Assembly (NCBI GenBank): GCA_039024315.1
Contig: JBCCQN010000155.1
Span: 1 to 19,391, forward strand
Length of the DNA stretch: 19,391 nucleotides
Reading direction: 5' to 3'
Source: JBCAWW01 sp039024315
GTDB lineage: Bacteria; Bacteroidota; Bacteroidia; J057
Shown here: in pieces, positions 5,801 to 13,986 of the stretch
Numbering within the stretch: the first letter of the stretch is position 1
How the letters are laid out: every line of letters begins with the position of its first letter
Made by a program: the position numbers and the translations under genes
Notes under the pieces: model-generated
Told to the model about the DNA's origin: nothing
The model's input: the letters and a program-made list of their open reading frames with translations, nothing else
Database searches by the model: none

Positions 5801-7375
5801 ATGCCTAGTGCGACCCCCATCATATTACTTGCCTTTGCCAACGATCGTGAAGGCAATTTCTTGCGTAATATAGCCGCCGAACAGCAAGCGATTAGTCGAG
5901 CGCTAAGGGAGGCAGAACGTCAGAAACTATGCGAGGTCTTGGTACTAGCCGACGCTTCACTCGATGATATAATTCAAACTTTTAAGGAAGAGCGTGGCAG
6001 GATTAGTATTTTTCATTATGGTGGTCATGCAGACGGTGATGCCTTACATTTAAGCTCTGAAAGTGGGGGTGAGGCCCAAATTGATGGCCAGAGCTTTGCG
6101 AACTTTCTCGGTCAGCAAGCAAACTTAGAATTAGTCTTTTTAAATGGTTGTGCGACTTTGGCGCAAAAGGAGTTTTTACTTGAGGCGGGGGTCAAACGGG
6201 TGATCATCACCGATCAAGCCATTAATGACAATGGTGCTAAGCAGTTTGCCGCTCAGTTTTATGAATCTTTGGGAACAGGCCTTGCGATTGCTAAATCCTT
6301 TGAAGAGGCCAGTGCCACTACTGTATTGAAGGAGAGTGGGCAGACCCGTAATCTTTATTGGGAGGCACCTTCGGTGAACGCTCGTCCTGAGCTGCCTTGG
6401 CAATTCCATCAGCATTCCAATTTACAGGCTAGCTGGCAATTGAGGGCTGCTACTGCCCCACCCACCGCCTCAGACCAGACTGACTCAAAGCCTAAATGGC
6501 TTTACTATGTACTGGGAGGAATGCTACTCTTAGCTCTAGGGTTTGGCGGGAGGACGCTTTATAGCACTATGAATAAAAAGCTTCCTCCGCCAGAAAAAGT
6601 GGAAAATCTACCCGCTTGGTACGAATTTGATAACCTGATCAGTTTTACCGGCAAAGTCAGCGATCAAAAAGACAAAGCCGTTGATGAGGCAAAGGTGGAA
6701 GTAGAAAACTTGAAAGACCTTCAATACGCTGCCAGTCGAGAAATAGACGCTCATTTAGGTAGCTTCGTCTTACAATTAAGTCCCAAGCAGCTAGGCAAAA
6801 AGGAGGCCGACTCCGTGCGTTTTATTATCTCCAAACCCGGTTATTATAAAACGGTACAATGGATGCAAGTGGCCCAACTTTGGGACCAGCGAGATGATTT
6901 ACACTTTTTGCTATTAGAAAAAGATCAAGCCCAAAGTGATGGTTCTAAGCCCACAGACCCAGCTACCAAAGATGAAGTAATAATAAATACCCGTATTTCT
7001 GATTTGCTGCAAAAAAACCGCACCGAAGTGGTACTCAAGCAACTCAAAGTCAGTTCCAGTCTCAGCTACACTCCTACGACCCAAGACCCAAAGATTGATT
7101 ACATCAGCCCCAATACGACTAGCCTCAAGCTCAAAATGGTCAAGCTCACGATCAAAATGGGCAATCGGATGGCCAAGACCAAATGGGTAGTTACGGTCAA
7201 CGATAAAGAGGTAAACCCAGCGACTGATGGTGAATCGTGGAGCTTTTCCATTTTGTCTAGTAAAGAAACCGCAGTCATCAAATTTAAGTATCGGACGGCC
7301 TGCCGCTTTATCAAATTAGTCCCTAATAGCGACAAAAAACTGGACTTCCAGCAGGATTTCAAGAACTGTAACTGA
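5801..7375 (+). CDS. CHAT-domain (caspase-like) protein with one transmembrane segment and a C-terminal beta-rich region
   Basis: 524 residues. Residues about 5-190 look like a CHAT protease domain. ISIFHYGGHADG carries the expected catalytic His (His76; His72 is nearby). LVFLNGCATL carries the expected Cys117. A following VKRVIITDQAINDNGAKQFAAQFYESL matches the usual motif after the Cys. A Pro/Thr/Ser linker (216-232) precedes a single membrane segment at about 233-250. Residues about 278-372 resemble a CarboxypepD_reg-type sandwich (FTGKVSDQKDKAVDEAKVEVENL). Residues 373-524 are Lys/Thr-rich and unrecognised. There is no N-terminal signal peptide, so the CHAT domain should be cytoplasmic. 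The positive charges just after the membrane segment make the topology uncertain. CHAT domains belong to the caspase-like clan and are common in Bacteroidota conflict and signalling proteins; the target here is unknown. The gene is divergent from the TPR gene. Confidence 0.8.
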   Translation: MPSATPIILLAFANDREGNFLRNIAAEQQAISRALREAERQKLCEVLVLADASLDDIIQTFKEERGRISIFHYGGHADGDALHLSSESGGEAQIDGQSFANFLGQQANLELVFLNGCATLAQKEFLLEAGVKRVIITDQAINDNGAKQFAAQFYESLGTGLAIAKSFEEASATTVLKESGQTRNLYWEAPSVNARPELPWQFHQHSNLQASWQLRAATAPPTASDQTDSKPKWLYYVLGGMLLLALGFGGRTLYSTMNKKLPPPEKVENLPAWYEFDNLISFTGKVSDQKDKAVDEAKVEVENLKDLQYAASREIDAHLGSFVLQLSPKQLGKKEADSVRFIISKPGYYKTVQWMQVAQLWDQRDDLHFLLLEKDQAQSDGSKPTDPATKDEVIINTRISDLLQKNRTEVVLKQLKVSSSLSYTPTTQDPKIDYISPNTTSLKLKMVKLTIKMGNRMAKTKWVVTVNDKEVNPATDGESWSFSILSSKETAVIKFKYRTACRFIKLVPNSDKKLDFQQDFKNCN

Positions 7376-7382
7376 TTTGCTT

Positions 7383-7393
7383 AAGCGTTCCGC
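7383..7393 (+). repeat. Copy 3 of the aagcgttccgc intergenic repeat (head only)
   Basis: The 11 bases aagcgttccgc are identical to those at 1672 and 1748, but the sequence after them (actcctgc) does not complete the small hairpin. It starts 8 bases after the CHAT gene stop. Confidence 0.4.
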
Positions 7394-7472
7394 ACTCCTG
7401 CTTAGCTACCGGAAAAGGCCACCTGTTCCTACCCTAAATCGGCCTTAAAACTTCGGTCGAGTGCGCGCTTTT

Positions 7473-7553
7473 GCTTCTCTCTTAGGTGCGGCATTCATGC
7501 GCGCACCTACAATCGACTGTAGGGGCGGCATGTATGCCGCAAAAGAGAGAAGC
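7473..7553. repeat. Composite nested palindromic element, possible bidirectional terminator
   Basis: The outer arms gcttctctctt (7473-7483) and aagagagaagc (7543-7553) are perfect 11-bp reverse complements. Inside are two further hairpins. In the first, taggtgcg (7483-7490) pairs with cgcaccta (7502-7509), with an inner gcat/atgc pair (7491-7494, 7497-7500) and one bulged g. In the second, gcggcat (7525-7531) pairs with atgccgc (7534-7540) around a 2-base loop. The transcript could fold as a cruciform-like stem with two side hairpins. Its position between convergent genes fits two-way termination; a dispersed repeat is equally possible. Confidence 0.6.
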
Positions 7554-7570
7554 GTTCTGCGCAGCAGAAA
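7550..7570 (+). repeat. Copy 4 (diverged) of the aagcgttccgc repeat
   Basis: aagcgttctgcgcagcagaaa differs from the other copies at the middle position, and its downstream half changes with it, so ttctgc pairs perfectly with gcagaa. The co-change suggests the hairpin itself is kept. It overlaps the end of the outer arm of the composite palindrome. Confidence 0.4.
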
Positions 7571-7617
7571 TCCTAAAGCCTGGAGTCTATGCTATCAGTA
7601 GGAAATAATCCTAATAA

Positions 7618-10434
7618 CTAAGGATTGAGCAAAATCGCTTTGCCGTAGCCTAAACCTTCTAAAGCATCAAGCTGGGTCTCAGCATCTCCCACGATCAAAT
7701 AGATCATTTGATCAGGGCGAATATATTGCTTAGCTAAGGCTTGAATCTTCTCTACCGTCATCCCTTGGACGATTTTCTGACGCTCTAAGACGTAGTCTGG
7801 CGACCAAGCATAATCTGCAATATTGGCGAGAATCCCTTCCTTGGCCCCTAAGGTTTCAAAAGCGCGGGCATTACTCTTGAGGAGAAAGCTTTTAGTAGTT
7901 TCCAAATCAGCTTCGCTGAACGCTGGACCATAGTTTTTGAGAATAGACTGGATCAAAGCGGTCGCATCATAGGTTGCATTGCTGCGAATACTGCTGCTAA
8001 TCGTAAAAGGCCCTGGGATAGTAGTACCCTGAAAAGCGGAACGAATGCCATAGGTGTAGCCCTTTCCCTCCCGCAGCTCCTGCGTCAATTGCGAGGCAAA
8101 GCCCCCCCCACCTAAGCGGTAGTTCATGACCTGTATAGGATAGAAATCTGTATCAGTCGCAGCGGTGGCCAAATAGCCAAAACGGATGACCGACTGTTTG
8201 GCACCAGGTACATCATAAAAGTACACTTTCGAGGCCTCGATTGGAGAAGGCAAAGGATAATTACGCATCTTGACCTCTTTGACCGTCCATTCTTGCTCAA
8301 TTCGACTGATTGCTTTTTTGACAGTAGCTTGATCAGTAGCCCCCACTACTAATAAGTCTGCGGAGCTAGGAGAAAAGTTATTTTGATAGTAGGTCTGCAA
8401 GTCCTCCAAAGTGATTTCAGATACAGTATGGGGGTAACCCGCAATGTTTTTAGCCAAAATGTTGCCTGCCCCATAAATCAGTTGATAGTACTCCCTGATC
8501 GAAATACTTCCAGGCTGAGATTCCTGCTGGACGAGTCGGCTGAGGGTATTTTGTTTGGCAAGCGCAAACTCGGCAGTGTCCCAACGTGGTTCTAGGAGGA
8601 TTTCTGCTAACAAAGCCATGGTCGCATCGAAGTTGCGCTTAAGCGTGGCACCACTGATTTCGATGCTTTCAGTTCTCGCATTGACGGAGATAAAAGCGCC
8701 TAATTGCTCGATGGCTGCTTCTAATTCAGCTGGTGTTTTGCTTTTGGTTCCTTTGTCGAGGGTATTGGCGAGCAAATTGGCTACGCCTACCTTAGCCGGA
8801 TCATCTAGCAATAAGCCTCCTTTGAGCCTAAGGTTAAAATTAACGAGTGGCAGTTCGTCATTTTCAATACCATAAATTTTGAGGCCATTATCTGTTTGAC
8901 TTTGCCAAACACTAGGCGGTGTTAGACTGGGAGTAGGCCCATAGGGCGGTTCAAGACTACGATCAAAAGAAGAGGGGGTACGTTCATAGTTGCTCGCCTC
9001 GGGCAGGACAAATTCTTCCTCTGCCCCAGCGATGATTTTTTCCTCTACCACTTCTGCCAAATCCGATCCCTCGATCATCAGCTCTGCCTGACCACGAGGG
9101 ACAAAGCTTGTGGCAATGTAGTTTTTGCCTTTGATATATTGCTTGTAAACGCGCATCACATCTTCTCGGGTTACCGCTAATTGCTTTTGAATATCTTCCT
9201 GCAAATAGCCCGGATCATCGGCAAAAATGTTGTATTGGGCTAGTTGAAAAGCTTTGTTGAGAACACTAGAGAGTCCAAAGTAAAAGTTGGTCTCAAGGCC
9301 TGCCTTCACTCTAGCAAGATCATCATCACTAAAGGGATCACTTTCAAAAAGGGCAAAAGCTTCCTCACTGGCCATTTTGACAGAATCCAAATCAACTCCT
9401 GGATAAGCACGTACCAGTAAGTCAATCTCACCTGTCAATTCAGAGTTTTGACTAAAAATATTGGCGCCAGAGCTAAGCTTATATTTTTCGACCAATACTT
9501 TGTAAAAGGGTGCCGTTTTTCCATCAGCAAGCAAGCTGCTGAGGACGTCCAAAGCGTAGCTGTCCGGATGAAAGCGGTGTACCCCTGGCCATGTCATGCT
9601 CAGCTGCGGTACCCTGGCAAAGTTATCTTCATAATATAGAGAGGTACTTTTTTTCAAACTCACGGGACGCTTTTCCATAGGTCTAATCTCTTCCCCACGC
9701 GGAATCTCGGCGAAATACTTTTCTACCCAAGCTTTGGCTTCAACTGGATCAAAGTCACCTGCAACTACAAGGGTGGCATTATTGGGTACATACCAACGAC
9801 GGTAAAATTCTTTTACATCCTCAAGCGTGGCGTTTTGCACATCTTCTAGTGAGCCTATAACTTGCCAATTATAAGGATGTCCTTCAGGATAGAGATTTTT
9901 GCCGATTACATAGTTAGCATGACCATAGGGCGTATTGTCCACTACTTGTCGCTTTTCATTCTTGACAACCTGTTTTTCTTTGGCTAGGACAGGTTCGGTT
10001 ACTGTATTGATAAAAAAGCCCAATTTATCTGCCTCAGCCCAGAGCATCTTTTCCAACGCATCTTTGGGTACAGTCTGAAAGTAATTGGTCCGGTCTCGGC
10101 TAGTAGATCCGTTCGCACCGGAGCCCCCTACCCGACTACTCATTTTGTCCAAGCCCCCTTTACCAAGGTTTTCGGACTCAAGGAAGAGTAGATGCTCAAA
10201 TAAGTGCGCAAAACCAGTTAGGCCTATTTTCTCACGAGCGGAACCTACATGAAAAGTGAGCGCAACTGCAGTGACTGGATCAGAATGATCTTCATGAAAG
10301 ATCACTTCTAGACCGTTATCGAGGCTAAACTTTTCAAATTCGATTTTGGGGCCTTTATCAGTTGATGGCTGCTGACAAGCACTGCCTAACAGTAGCAGCG
10401 ATAAGGCGAAAATTAGAGAGATGTTTTTTGACAT
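7618..10434 (-). CDS. M16-family zinc metalloprotease, lipoprotein, double-domain
   Basis: 938 residues. The signal peptide ends in lipobox GSAC (Cys20), so it is an envelope lipoprotein. The N-terminal M16 domain (about 33-230) has the inverted zinc motif HLFEH (His77, Glu80, His81), with the third ligand probably Glu160 in VVKNEKRQ. An inactive M16 repeat follows, then a linker around 480-530. A second M16 pair fills the C-terminal half (about 535-930). It carries the substrate-side motif GKGYTYGIRSAF and no HxxEH, as usual for tandem M16 proteins. The length fits the roughly 900-residue pitrilysin-like lipoproteins of Bacteroidota, which degrade peptides; the natural substrate is unknown. 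The start is the ATG opening the signal peptide. It converges on the CHAT gene across the palindromic spacer. Confidence 0.93.
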   Translation of the reverse strand: MSKNISLIFALSLLLLGSACQQPSTDKGPKIEFEKFSLDNGLEVIFHEDHSDPVTAVALTFHVGSAREKIGLTGFAHLFEHLLFLESENLGKGGLDKMSSRVGGSGANGSTSRDRTNYFQTVPKDALEKMLWAEADKLGFFINTVTEPVLAKEKQVVKNEKRQVVDNTPYGHANYVIGKNLYPEGHPYNWQVIGSLEDVQNATLEDVKEFYRRWYVPNNATLVVAGDFDPVEAKAWVEKYFAEIPRGEEIRPMEKRPVSLKKSTSLYYEDNFARVPQLSMTWPGVHRFHPDSYALDVLSSLLADGKTAPFYKVLVEKYKLSSGANIFSQNSELTGEIDLLVRAYPGVDLDSVKMASEEAFALFESDPFSDDDLARVKAGLETNFYFGLSSVLNKAFQLAQYNIFADDPGYLQEDIQKQLAVTREDVMRVYKQYIKGKNYIATSFVPRGQAELMIEGSDLAEVVEEKIIAGAEEEFVLPEASNYERTPSSFDRSLEPPYGPTPSLTPPSVWQSQTDNGLKIYGIENDELPLVNFNLRLKGGLLLDDPAKVGVANLLANTLDKGTKSKTPAELEAAIEQLGAFISVNARTESIEISGATLKRNFDATMALLAEILLEPRWDTAEFALAKQNTLSRLVQQESQPGSISIREYYQLIYGAGNILAKNIAGYPHTVSEITLEDLQTYYQNNFSPSSADLLVVGATDQATVKKAISRIEQEWTVKEVKMRNYPLPSPIEASKVYFYDVPGAKQSVIRFGYLATAATDTDFYPIQVMNYRLGGGGFASQLTQELREGKGYTYGIRSAFQGTTIPGPFTISSSIRSNATYDATALIQSILKNYGPAFSEADLETTKSFLLKSNARAFETLGAKEGILANIADYAWSPDYVLERQKIVQGMTVEKIQALAKQYIRPDQMIYLIVGDAETQLDALEGLGYGKAILLNP

Positions 10435-10584
10435 AGCTTATAAAAAAGTTCCCCAAAATACGGCTCAAAAGGGAGAATCTGTAGCTTAATTCCAAATTTG
10501 GCAGAAAAATCAGTACTTAATTTTAGCCCTCTAAGCCTTAAATCCTTTTTTTATCTTTATCACCTAACTTCAAACCTAATCGGT

Positions 10585-10980
10585 ATGACTCCTTCTCCTA
10601 AGCTTACGATTCTCTGGACCGCAATTGGTGCTGTGGTTGGCCTTATGGTTTTGGTGTTGCGACCAGTGCCCCAAACCAATAAGGATAACGCCATTGTGAT
10701 TAGCGGTACCGTACAAAAGATATTTGAGGGGGGCGATAAGGATGTGGTTTTCTCCCTGCGTGAGAACGAGCAAATCTATTATATCAATCGCGGTTTAGCA
10801 CAGGGATTAGACTTATCCGACCTGCAATATCGTTTGATTGGTCGTGAAGTGAGTATCACCTATCCAAACTACTGGACCCCTCTGGACTGGAACAGCCGGA
10901 TTCATCATCTCTCTCGCCTCCAGCTCGGAGAAGAAATCATCTATGACGAGACCAACGGTCTTGAGTTGTCGACAAATTAG
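10585..10980 (+). CDS. Small single-pass membrane-anchored protein, function unknown
   Basis: 131 residues from ATG 10585. One hydrophobic segment at about 8-25 is followed by a soluble, beta-rich domain (about 37-120) with the patterns GTVQKIFEGGDKDVVFSL, LIGREVSITYPNYWTPLDW and LGEEIIYDE. These give an OB- or SH3-like impression but no firm family. The frame is open upstream to 10498, but that would put a charged and aromatic stretch before the membrane segment and has no better start, so the internal ATG is chosen. It is followed 63 bases later by the acetyltransferase gene in the same direction; co-transcription is possible. Confidence 0.7.
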   Translation: MTPSPKLTILWTAIGAVVGLMVLVLRPVPQTNKDNAIVISGTVQKIFEGGDKDVVFSLRENEQIYYINRGLAQGLDLSDLQYRLIGREVSITYPNYWTPLDWNSRIHHLSRLQLGEEIIYDETNGLELSTN

Positions 10981-11043
10981 TCTGAGCTCCCAACCCCTTT
11001 TCAACTTAGCCGTAAGTAGAGTTCTGTTATTTACACTCTACTG

Positions 11044-11628
11044 ATGAAATCATTTTTACTCACTACCGAAAGGTTAGGGCTAAGAGCCTTCCTGCCAGAA
11101 GATCTTGACGCCTTTGCCGCCATGAACGCTGACCCTAGGGTCATGCAACATTTTCCCGCTACCCTCAGTCGCGAGGAGTCAAAGGCTTTAATGGATCGCG
11201 TCAACCAGCGCCTAACAGAATTTGGCTTCACCTTTTGGGCTGCAGAAATCCTCGAGACCGAAGCATTGATCGGTTTTATCGGTATCGTGCGTACCTCCAT
11301 AGATACTTACTTCACCCCTTGTGTTGAAATCGGTTGGCGCCTCGCACCCCAATATTGGGGAAAAGGCTATGCGACAGAAGGCGCCAAAGAAAGTTTACGC
11401 TTTGCCTTCGAAGAGCAAAACATCCCCGAAATCTACTCCTTTACCCCTCATACCAACCAACGTTCACACAAAGTGATGCAACGCCTTGGCATGAAGCCTC
11501 AAGGGACTTTCAATCATCCAGTAGTTGGAGATGATCACCCCCTCAACCCCCATCTGCTCTATCGTATTTCTCAAGATGAGTGGCTTGAGCAGCAGCTAGA
11601 TCAAAGAACCTCTGCGCCAGGTTTGTAA
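11044..11628 (+). CDS. GNAT-family N-acetyltransferase (RimJ/RimL-like)
   Basis: 194 residues, typical of the Acetyltransf_3 branch. It opens with LLTTERLGLRAFLPEDLDAFAAMNADPRVMQHF, the usual N-terminal signature of this branch. Motif A, VEIGWRLAPQYWGKGYATEGAKESL (94-118), has the Q-x-x-G-x-G acetyl-CoA pyrophosphate loop. ERSH-like NQRSHKVMQRLGM (138-150) is the usual motif B with Asn138. It transfers an acetyl group from acetyl-CoA to an amine such as a protein N-terminus or small molecule; the acceptor cannot be told. It is cytoplasmic. The next gene starts 42 bases downstream. Confidence 0.92.
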   Translation: MKSFLLTTERLGLRAFLPEDLDAFAAMNADPRVMQHFPATLSREESKALMDRVNQRLTEFGFTFWAAEILETEALIGFIGIVRTSIDTYFTPCVEIGWRLAPQYWGKGYATEGAKESLRFAFEEQNIPEIYSFTPHTNQRSHKVMQRLGMKPQGTFNHPVVGDDHPLNPHLLYRISQDEWLEQQLDQRTSAPGL

Positions 11629-11670
11629 AATGATGATTATCTTCTGTTGTCATCATTTAACCTACTACCT

Positions 11671-13332
11671 ATGCGCTTGCTCACCGTTACTTTCACTATT
11701 TGTTGGGGATTGTTGATTCTCCTTTCGTGCCAAACGCCTACTCAAGGAAAACTGCATCAATATGATTTGATCGTGTATGGAGGTACCTCTGCAGCTGTCA
11801 TTGCGGCTGTACAAGCCAAAAAACTAGGCAAAAATGTAGCAATCGTTTGCCCTGAAACTCATTTGGGAGGCATGACCGCTTCTGGCCTAGGCTGGACAGA
11901 CGCTGGTAAACAGCATGTTATTGGAGGTCTAAGCCAGGATTTTTACCACCGCATGTGGACCTACTACCAAAAGGATTCGGTTTGGCGCTGGGAAGCAAAG
12001 GGTGATTTTCGTAACCGTGGCCAAGGAAGTAGGGCGATGGATAGTATTAGTCAAACTATGTGGACTTTTGAACCTCGGATCGCGGCGGCGGTCTATGAGG
12101 ACTATATCCGTGAGTATGAGATTCCAACTTTTAGAGATCATTGGCTAGATCGCACTAAAAAACTAAGGCTCGATCAGGGGAAGATTGATGAGATACAAAC
12201 CCTCAATGGCACCCGCTTTCAGGCCCAAATGTTTATTGATGCGACTTATGAGGGAGATCTAATGGCTTTGGCTGGGGTAAACTATATAGTGGGCCGCGAG
12301 TCCAATGAGCGCTACCAAGAAAGGCTTAATGGGATCCAAACCCTGAGAGCTGTCAGCCACCAATTTCCCGACAGTATTGACCCTTATGTGATTATAGGAG
12401 ATCCCAATAGTGGTTTACTGCCCCGTATTCAATCAGCCCAAACGCCTATTCCCGAAGGAGGAGCCGATGAACGCATACAAGCTTATTGTTATCGACTTTG
12501 TCTAACGCAAGAAGCAGAAAACAGAATCCCTTTTCCTCGGCCAGCAGCCTATGATAGTACTCAATATGAGCTGATGCTGCGCGTATTGGGGAGTGGTTGG
12601 CGGCGAGTATTCCAAAAATTTGATCCTATCCCCAATCGAAAGACAGATACTAATAATCACGGCCCCTTCAGTACGGATAATATTGGCTACAACTATCGTT
12701 ATCCTGAGGCCAGCTACGCTGAACGCCAAGTCATATTGGAGGAGCACAAAAATTATCAATTAGGCTGGTTATATTTTCTCGCCAATGACCCCAGAGTCCC
12801 CGAGGAAGTCCGCTTAGAAATGGCCAAATGGGGACTCGCCAAAGATGAGTTTGTTGACAATCAAAACTGGCCACATCAAATCTATGTTAGAGAGGCTAGA
12901 CGAATGATTGGCGAGACCGTCGTCAACGAAAATCACCTTCGGCAAATTACTCCTACCAATAAGTCAGTCGGTATGGGTTCCTACAATATGGATTCGCACA
13001 ATGTGCAAAGATATGTCGATACCAATGGCTACGTCAAAAATGAAGGCGACATCCAAATCAATCCCGGCGGGCCTTACCCAATAGATTATGGTGCTCTTGT
13101 ACCTCAAAAAGAAGATTGTCAAAACCTTCTCGTGCCTGTATGTGTTTCCGCTTCTCATATTGCTTATGGCTCAATACGTATGGAGCCGGTATTTATGATT
13201 TTGGGCCAGTCTGCGGCAACTGCAGCCTGCATGGCGATAGATCAAAATATAGCAGTACAAGATGTAGCATATGAAAGCCTAAAAGCCAGATTGTTAGCAG
13301 ATGGACAGGTGCTTGAGGTGGAAAATGATTAG
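11671..13332 (+). CDS. FAD-dependent oxidoreductase (FAD_oxidored/PF12831-type), lipoprotein
   Basis: 553 residues from ATG 11671. Residues 1-20 form a lipoprotein signal (LLSC, Cys20). The FAD-binding Rossmann fold starts at YDLIVYGGTSAAVIAAVQAKKLG (31-53), followed by HLGGMTASGLGWTD (64-77). The fold returns near the C-terminus with LLVPVCVSASHIAYGSIRMEPVFMILGQSAATAA. This pattern marks a family common in Bacteroidota and Planctomycetes, often annotated near xanthan lyase; substrates are mostly unknown. The family usually has GGTSAG/GG; here the last Gly is Ala (GGTSAA). An upstream in-frame TTG (11647) would add eight residues and spoil the signal peptide, so it is rejected. The J-domain gene follows after 9 bases, suggesting co-transcription. 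Confidence 0.88.
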   Translation: MRLLTVTFTICWGLLILLSCQTPTQGKLHQYDLIVYGGTSAAVIAAVQAKKLGKNVAIVCPETHLGGMTASGLGWTDAGKQHVIGGLSQDFYHRMWTYYQKDSVWRWEAKGDFRNRGQGSRAMDSISQTMWTFEPRIAAAVYEDYIREYEIPTFRDHWLDRTKKLRLDQGKIDEIQTLNGTRFQAQMFIDATYEGDLMALAGVNYIVGRESNERYQERLNGIQTLRAVSHQFPDSIDPYVIIGDPNSGLLPRIQSAQTPIPEGGADERIQAYCYRLCLTQEAENRIPFPRPAAYDSTQYELMLRVLGSGWRRVFQKFDPIPNRKTDTNNHGPFSTDNIGYNYRYPEASYAERQVILEEHKNYQLGWLYFLANDPRVPEEVRLEMAKWGLAKDEFVDNQNWPHQIYVREARRMIGETVVNENHLRQITPTNKSVGMGSYNMDSHNVQRYVDTNGYVKNEGDIQINPGGPYPIDYGALVPQKEDCQNLLVPVCVSASHIAYGSIRMEPVFMILGQSAATAACMAIDQNIAVQDVAYESLKARLLADGQVLEVEND

Positions 13333-13337
13333 TTTTG
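13330..13337 (+). promoter_or_regulatory. TAnnTTTG box overlapping the upstream stop codon
   Basis: TAGTTTTG begins in the TAG stop of the oxidoreductase gene and ends 4 bases before the J-domain ATG, the same spacing as at the rhomboid gene. It could be an internal, nearly leaderless promoter, a translation-start context or chance. No -33 TTG at a proper distance. Confidence 0.2.
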
Positions 13338-13341
13338 GCAT

Positions 13342-13986
13342 ATGAGTACTACGCAGTTGACGAGCAAAGAAAAGGAAAGTATCATTGCGCTTTACGGCAA
13401 ACCTTTGGAGGAGTTAGAGCAAGCAGAATTTGAAAAGACCCACAAAGGCTTGCGGGCTAAGTTTCACCCTGATAAGTTTGAGCAATATGATGATGAAGTG
13501 GTGCGTGAAATGGCTAAGGAGAAGTTTCAAATTTTAGAAAGCTTAGGCCAAAAAATTCGGGCACATTTTGAAGCCGGAGGTGGACAAAAAGTTATCATAG
13601 AGGATGAGTTCGGCGAAGCCGCTGTCTTTGCCTACGACAATATGAAAATTGAAATCCTTACTCGAAATAAGGATTTGAAATATCATCTCTTTGGCAGTCG
13701 CCTTAGGTGGTTAGAGCGTGGCGAACGCTTCAAAATCCCCAAGACAGGAGCCTACCTAATCGTAGAAACGGAGCACAGAGGCATGAGCATTGGTTTTACA
13801 GAGTCCGTAAAAATTTACCTCACCTTCGGACCGGAGGACGATCTGGCGGAAATCACAGTGTGGTTATACGAGCGTTTGCGAGGCCAGGCAGAAGCTTTGA
13901 TCATTGAAGGCAAACGCTTAGCGGTCAATCTCAATGAAATGTTGGGAGTGATACGAAAGAAATCATTTTTACGCTTAGGTGATTAA
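13342..13986 (+). CDS. N-terminal J-domain protein with an unrecognised C-terminal domain
   Basis: 214 residues, no signal peptide or membrane segment, so cytoplasmic. Residues about 10-75 resemble a J domain. Helix II ends in LRAKFHPDKF with the HPD motif (His42, Pro43, Asp44) that stimulates Hsp70 ATPase. Helix III is EVVREMAKEKFQILESLGQKI. Helix I is atypical (SIIALYGKPLEELEQAEFEKTHKG) and lacks the usual DYYxxLG. Residues about 82-214 form a mixed alpha/beta domain (EFGEAAVFAYDNMKIEIL, RGERFKIPKTGAYLIVE, ITVWLYERLRGQAEALI) that I cannot place. There is no Gly/Phe region or zinc-finger domain, so it is not DnaJ itself but a specialised co-chaperone type. It lies 9 bases behind the oxidoreductase gene, and its stop overlaps that of the convergent transporter gene. 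Confidence 0.8.
   Translation: MSTTQLTSKEKESIIALYGKPLEELEQAEFEKTHKGLRAKFHPDKFEQYDDEVVREMAKEKFQILESLGQKIRAHFEAGGGQKVIIEDEFGEAAVFAYDNMKIEILTRNKDLKYHLFGSRLRWLERGERFKIPKTGAYLIVETEHRGMSIGFTESVKIYLTFGPEDDLAEITVWLYERLRGQAEALIIEGKRLAVNLNEMLGVIRKKSFLRLGD

Larger units (their letters stand above)
7376..7617. other. Convergent spacer with palindromic elements
   Basis: The gap lies between the CHAT gene (+) and the M16 peptidase gene (-). No credible coding frame. It holds an aagcgttccgc copy at 7383, a loose inverted pair aaggcc/ggcctt at about 7415-7446, the composite palindrome at 7473-7553 and a diverged repeat copy at 7550-7570. Confidence 0.6.

Noticed and set aside
8555..8875. 106-codon open frame on the plus strand inside the M16 gene
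   Set aside because: The opposite strand encodes a continuous M16 protein with conserved motifs; this frame is its shadow.
10498..10584. Upstream extension of the small membrane protein
   Set aside because: It would add 29 residues before the membrane segment with no plausible start signal. ATG 10585 gives a normal N-terminal anchor.
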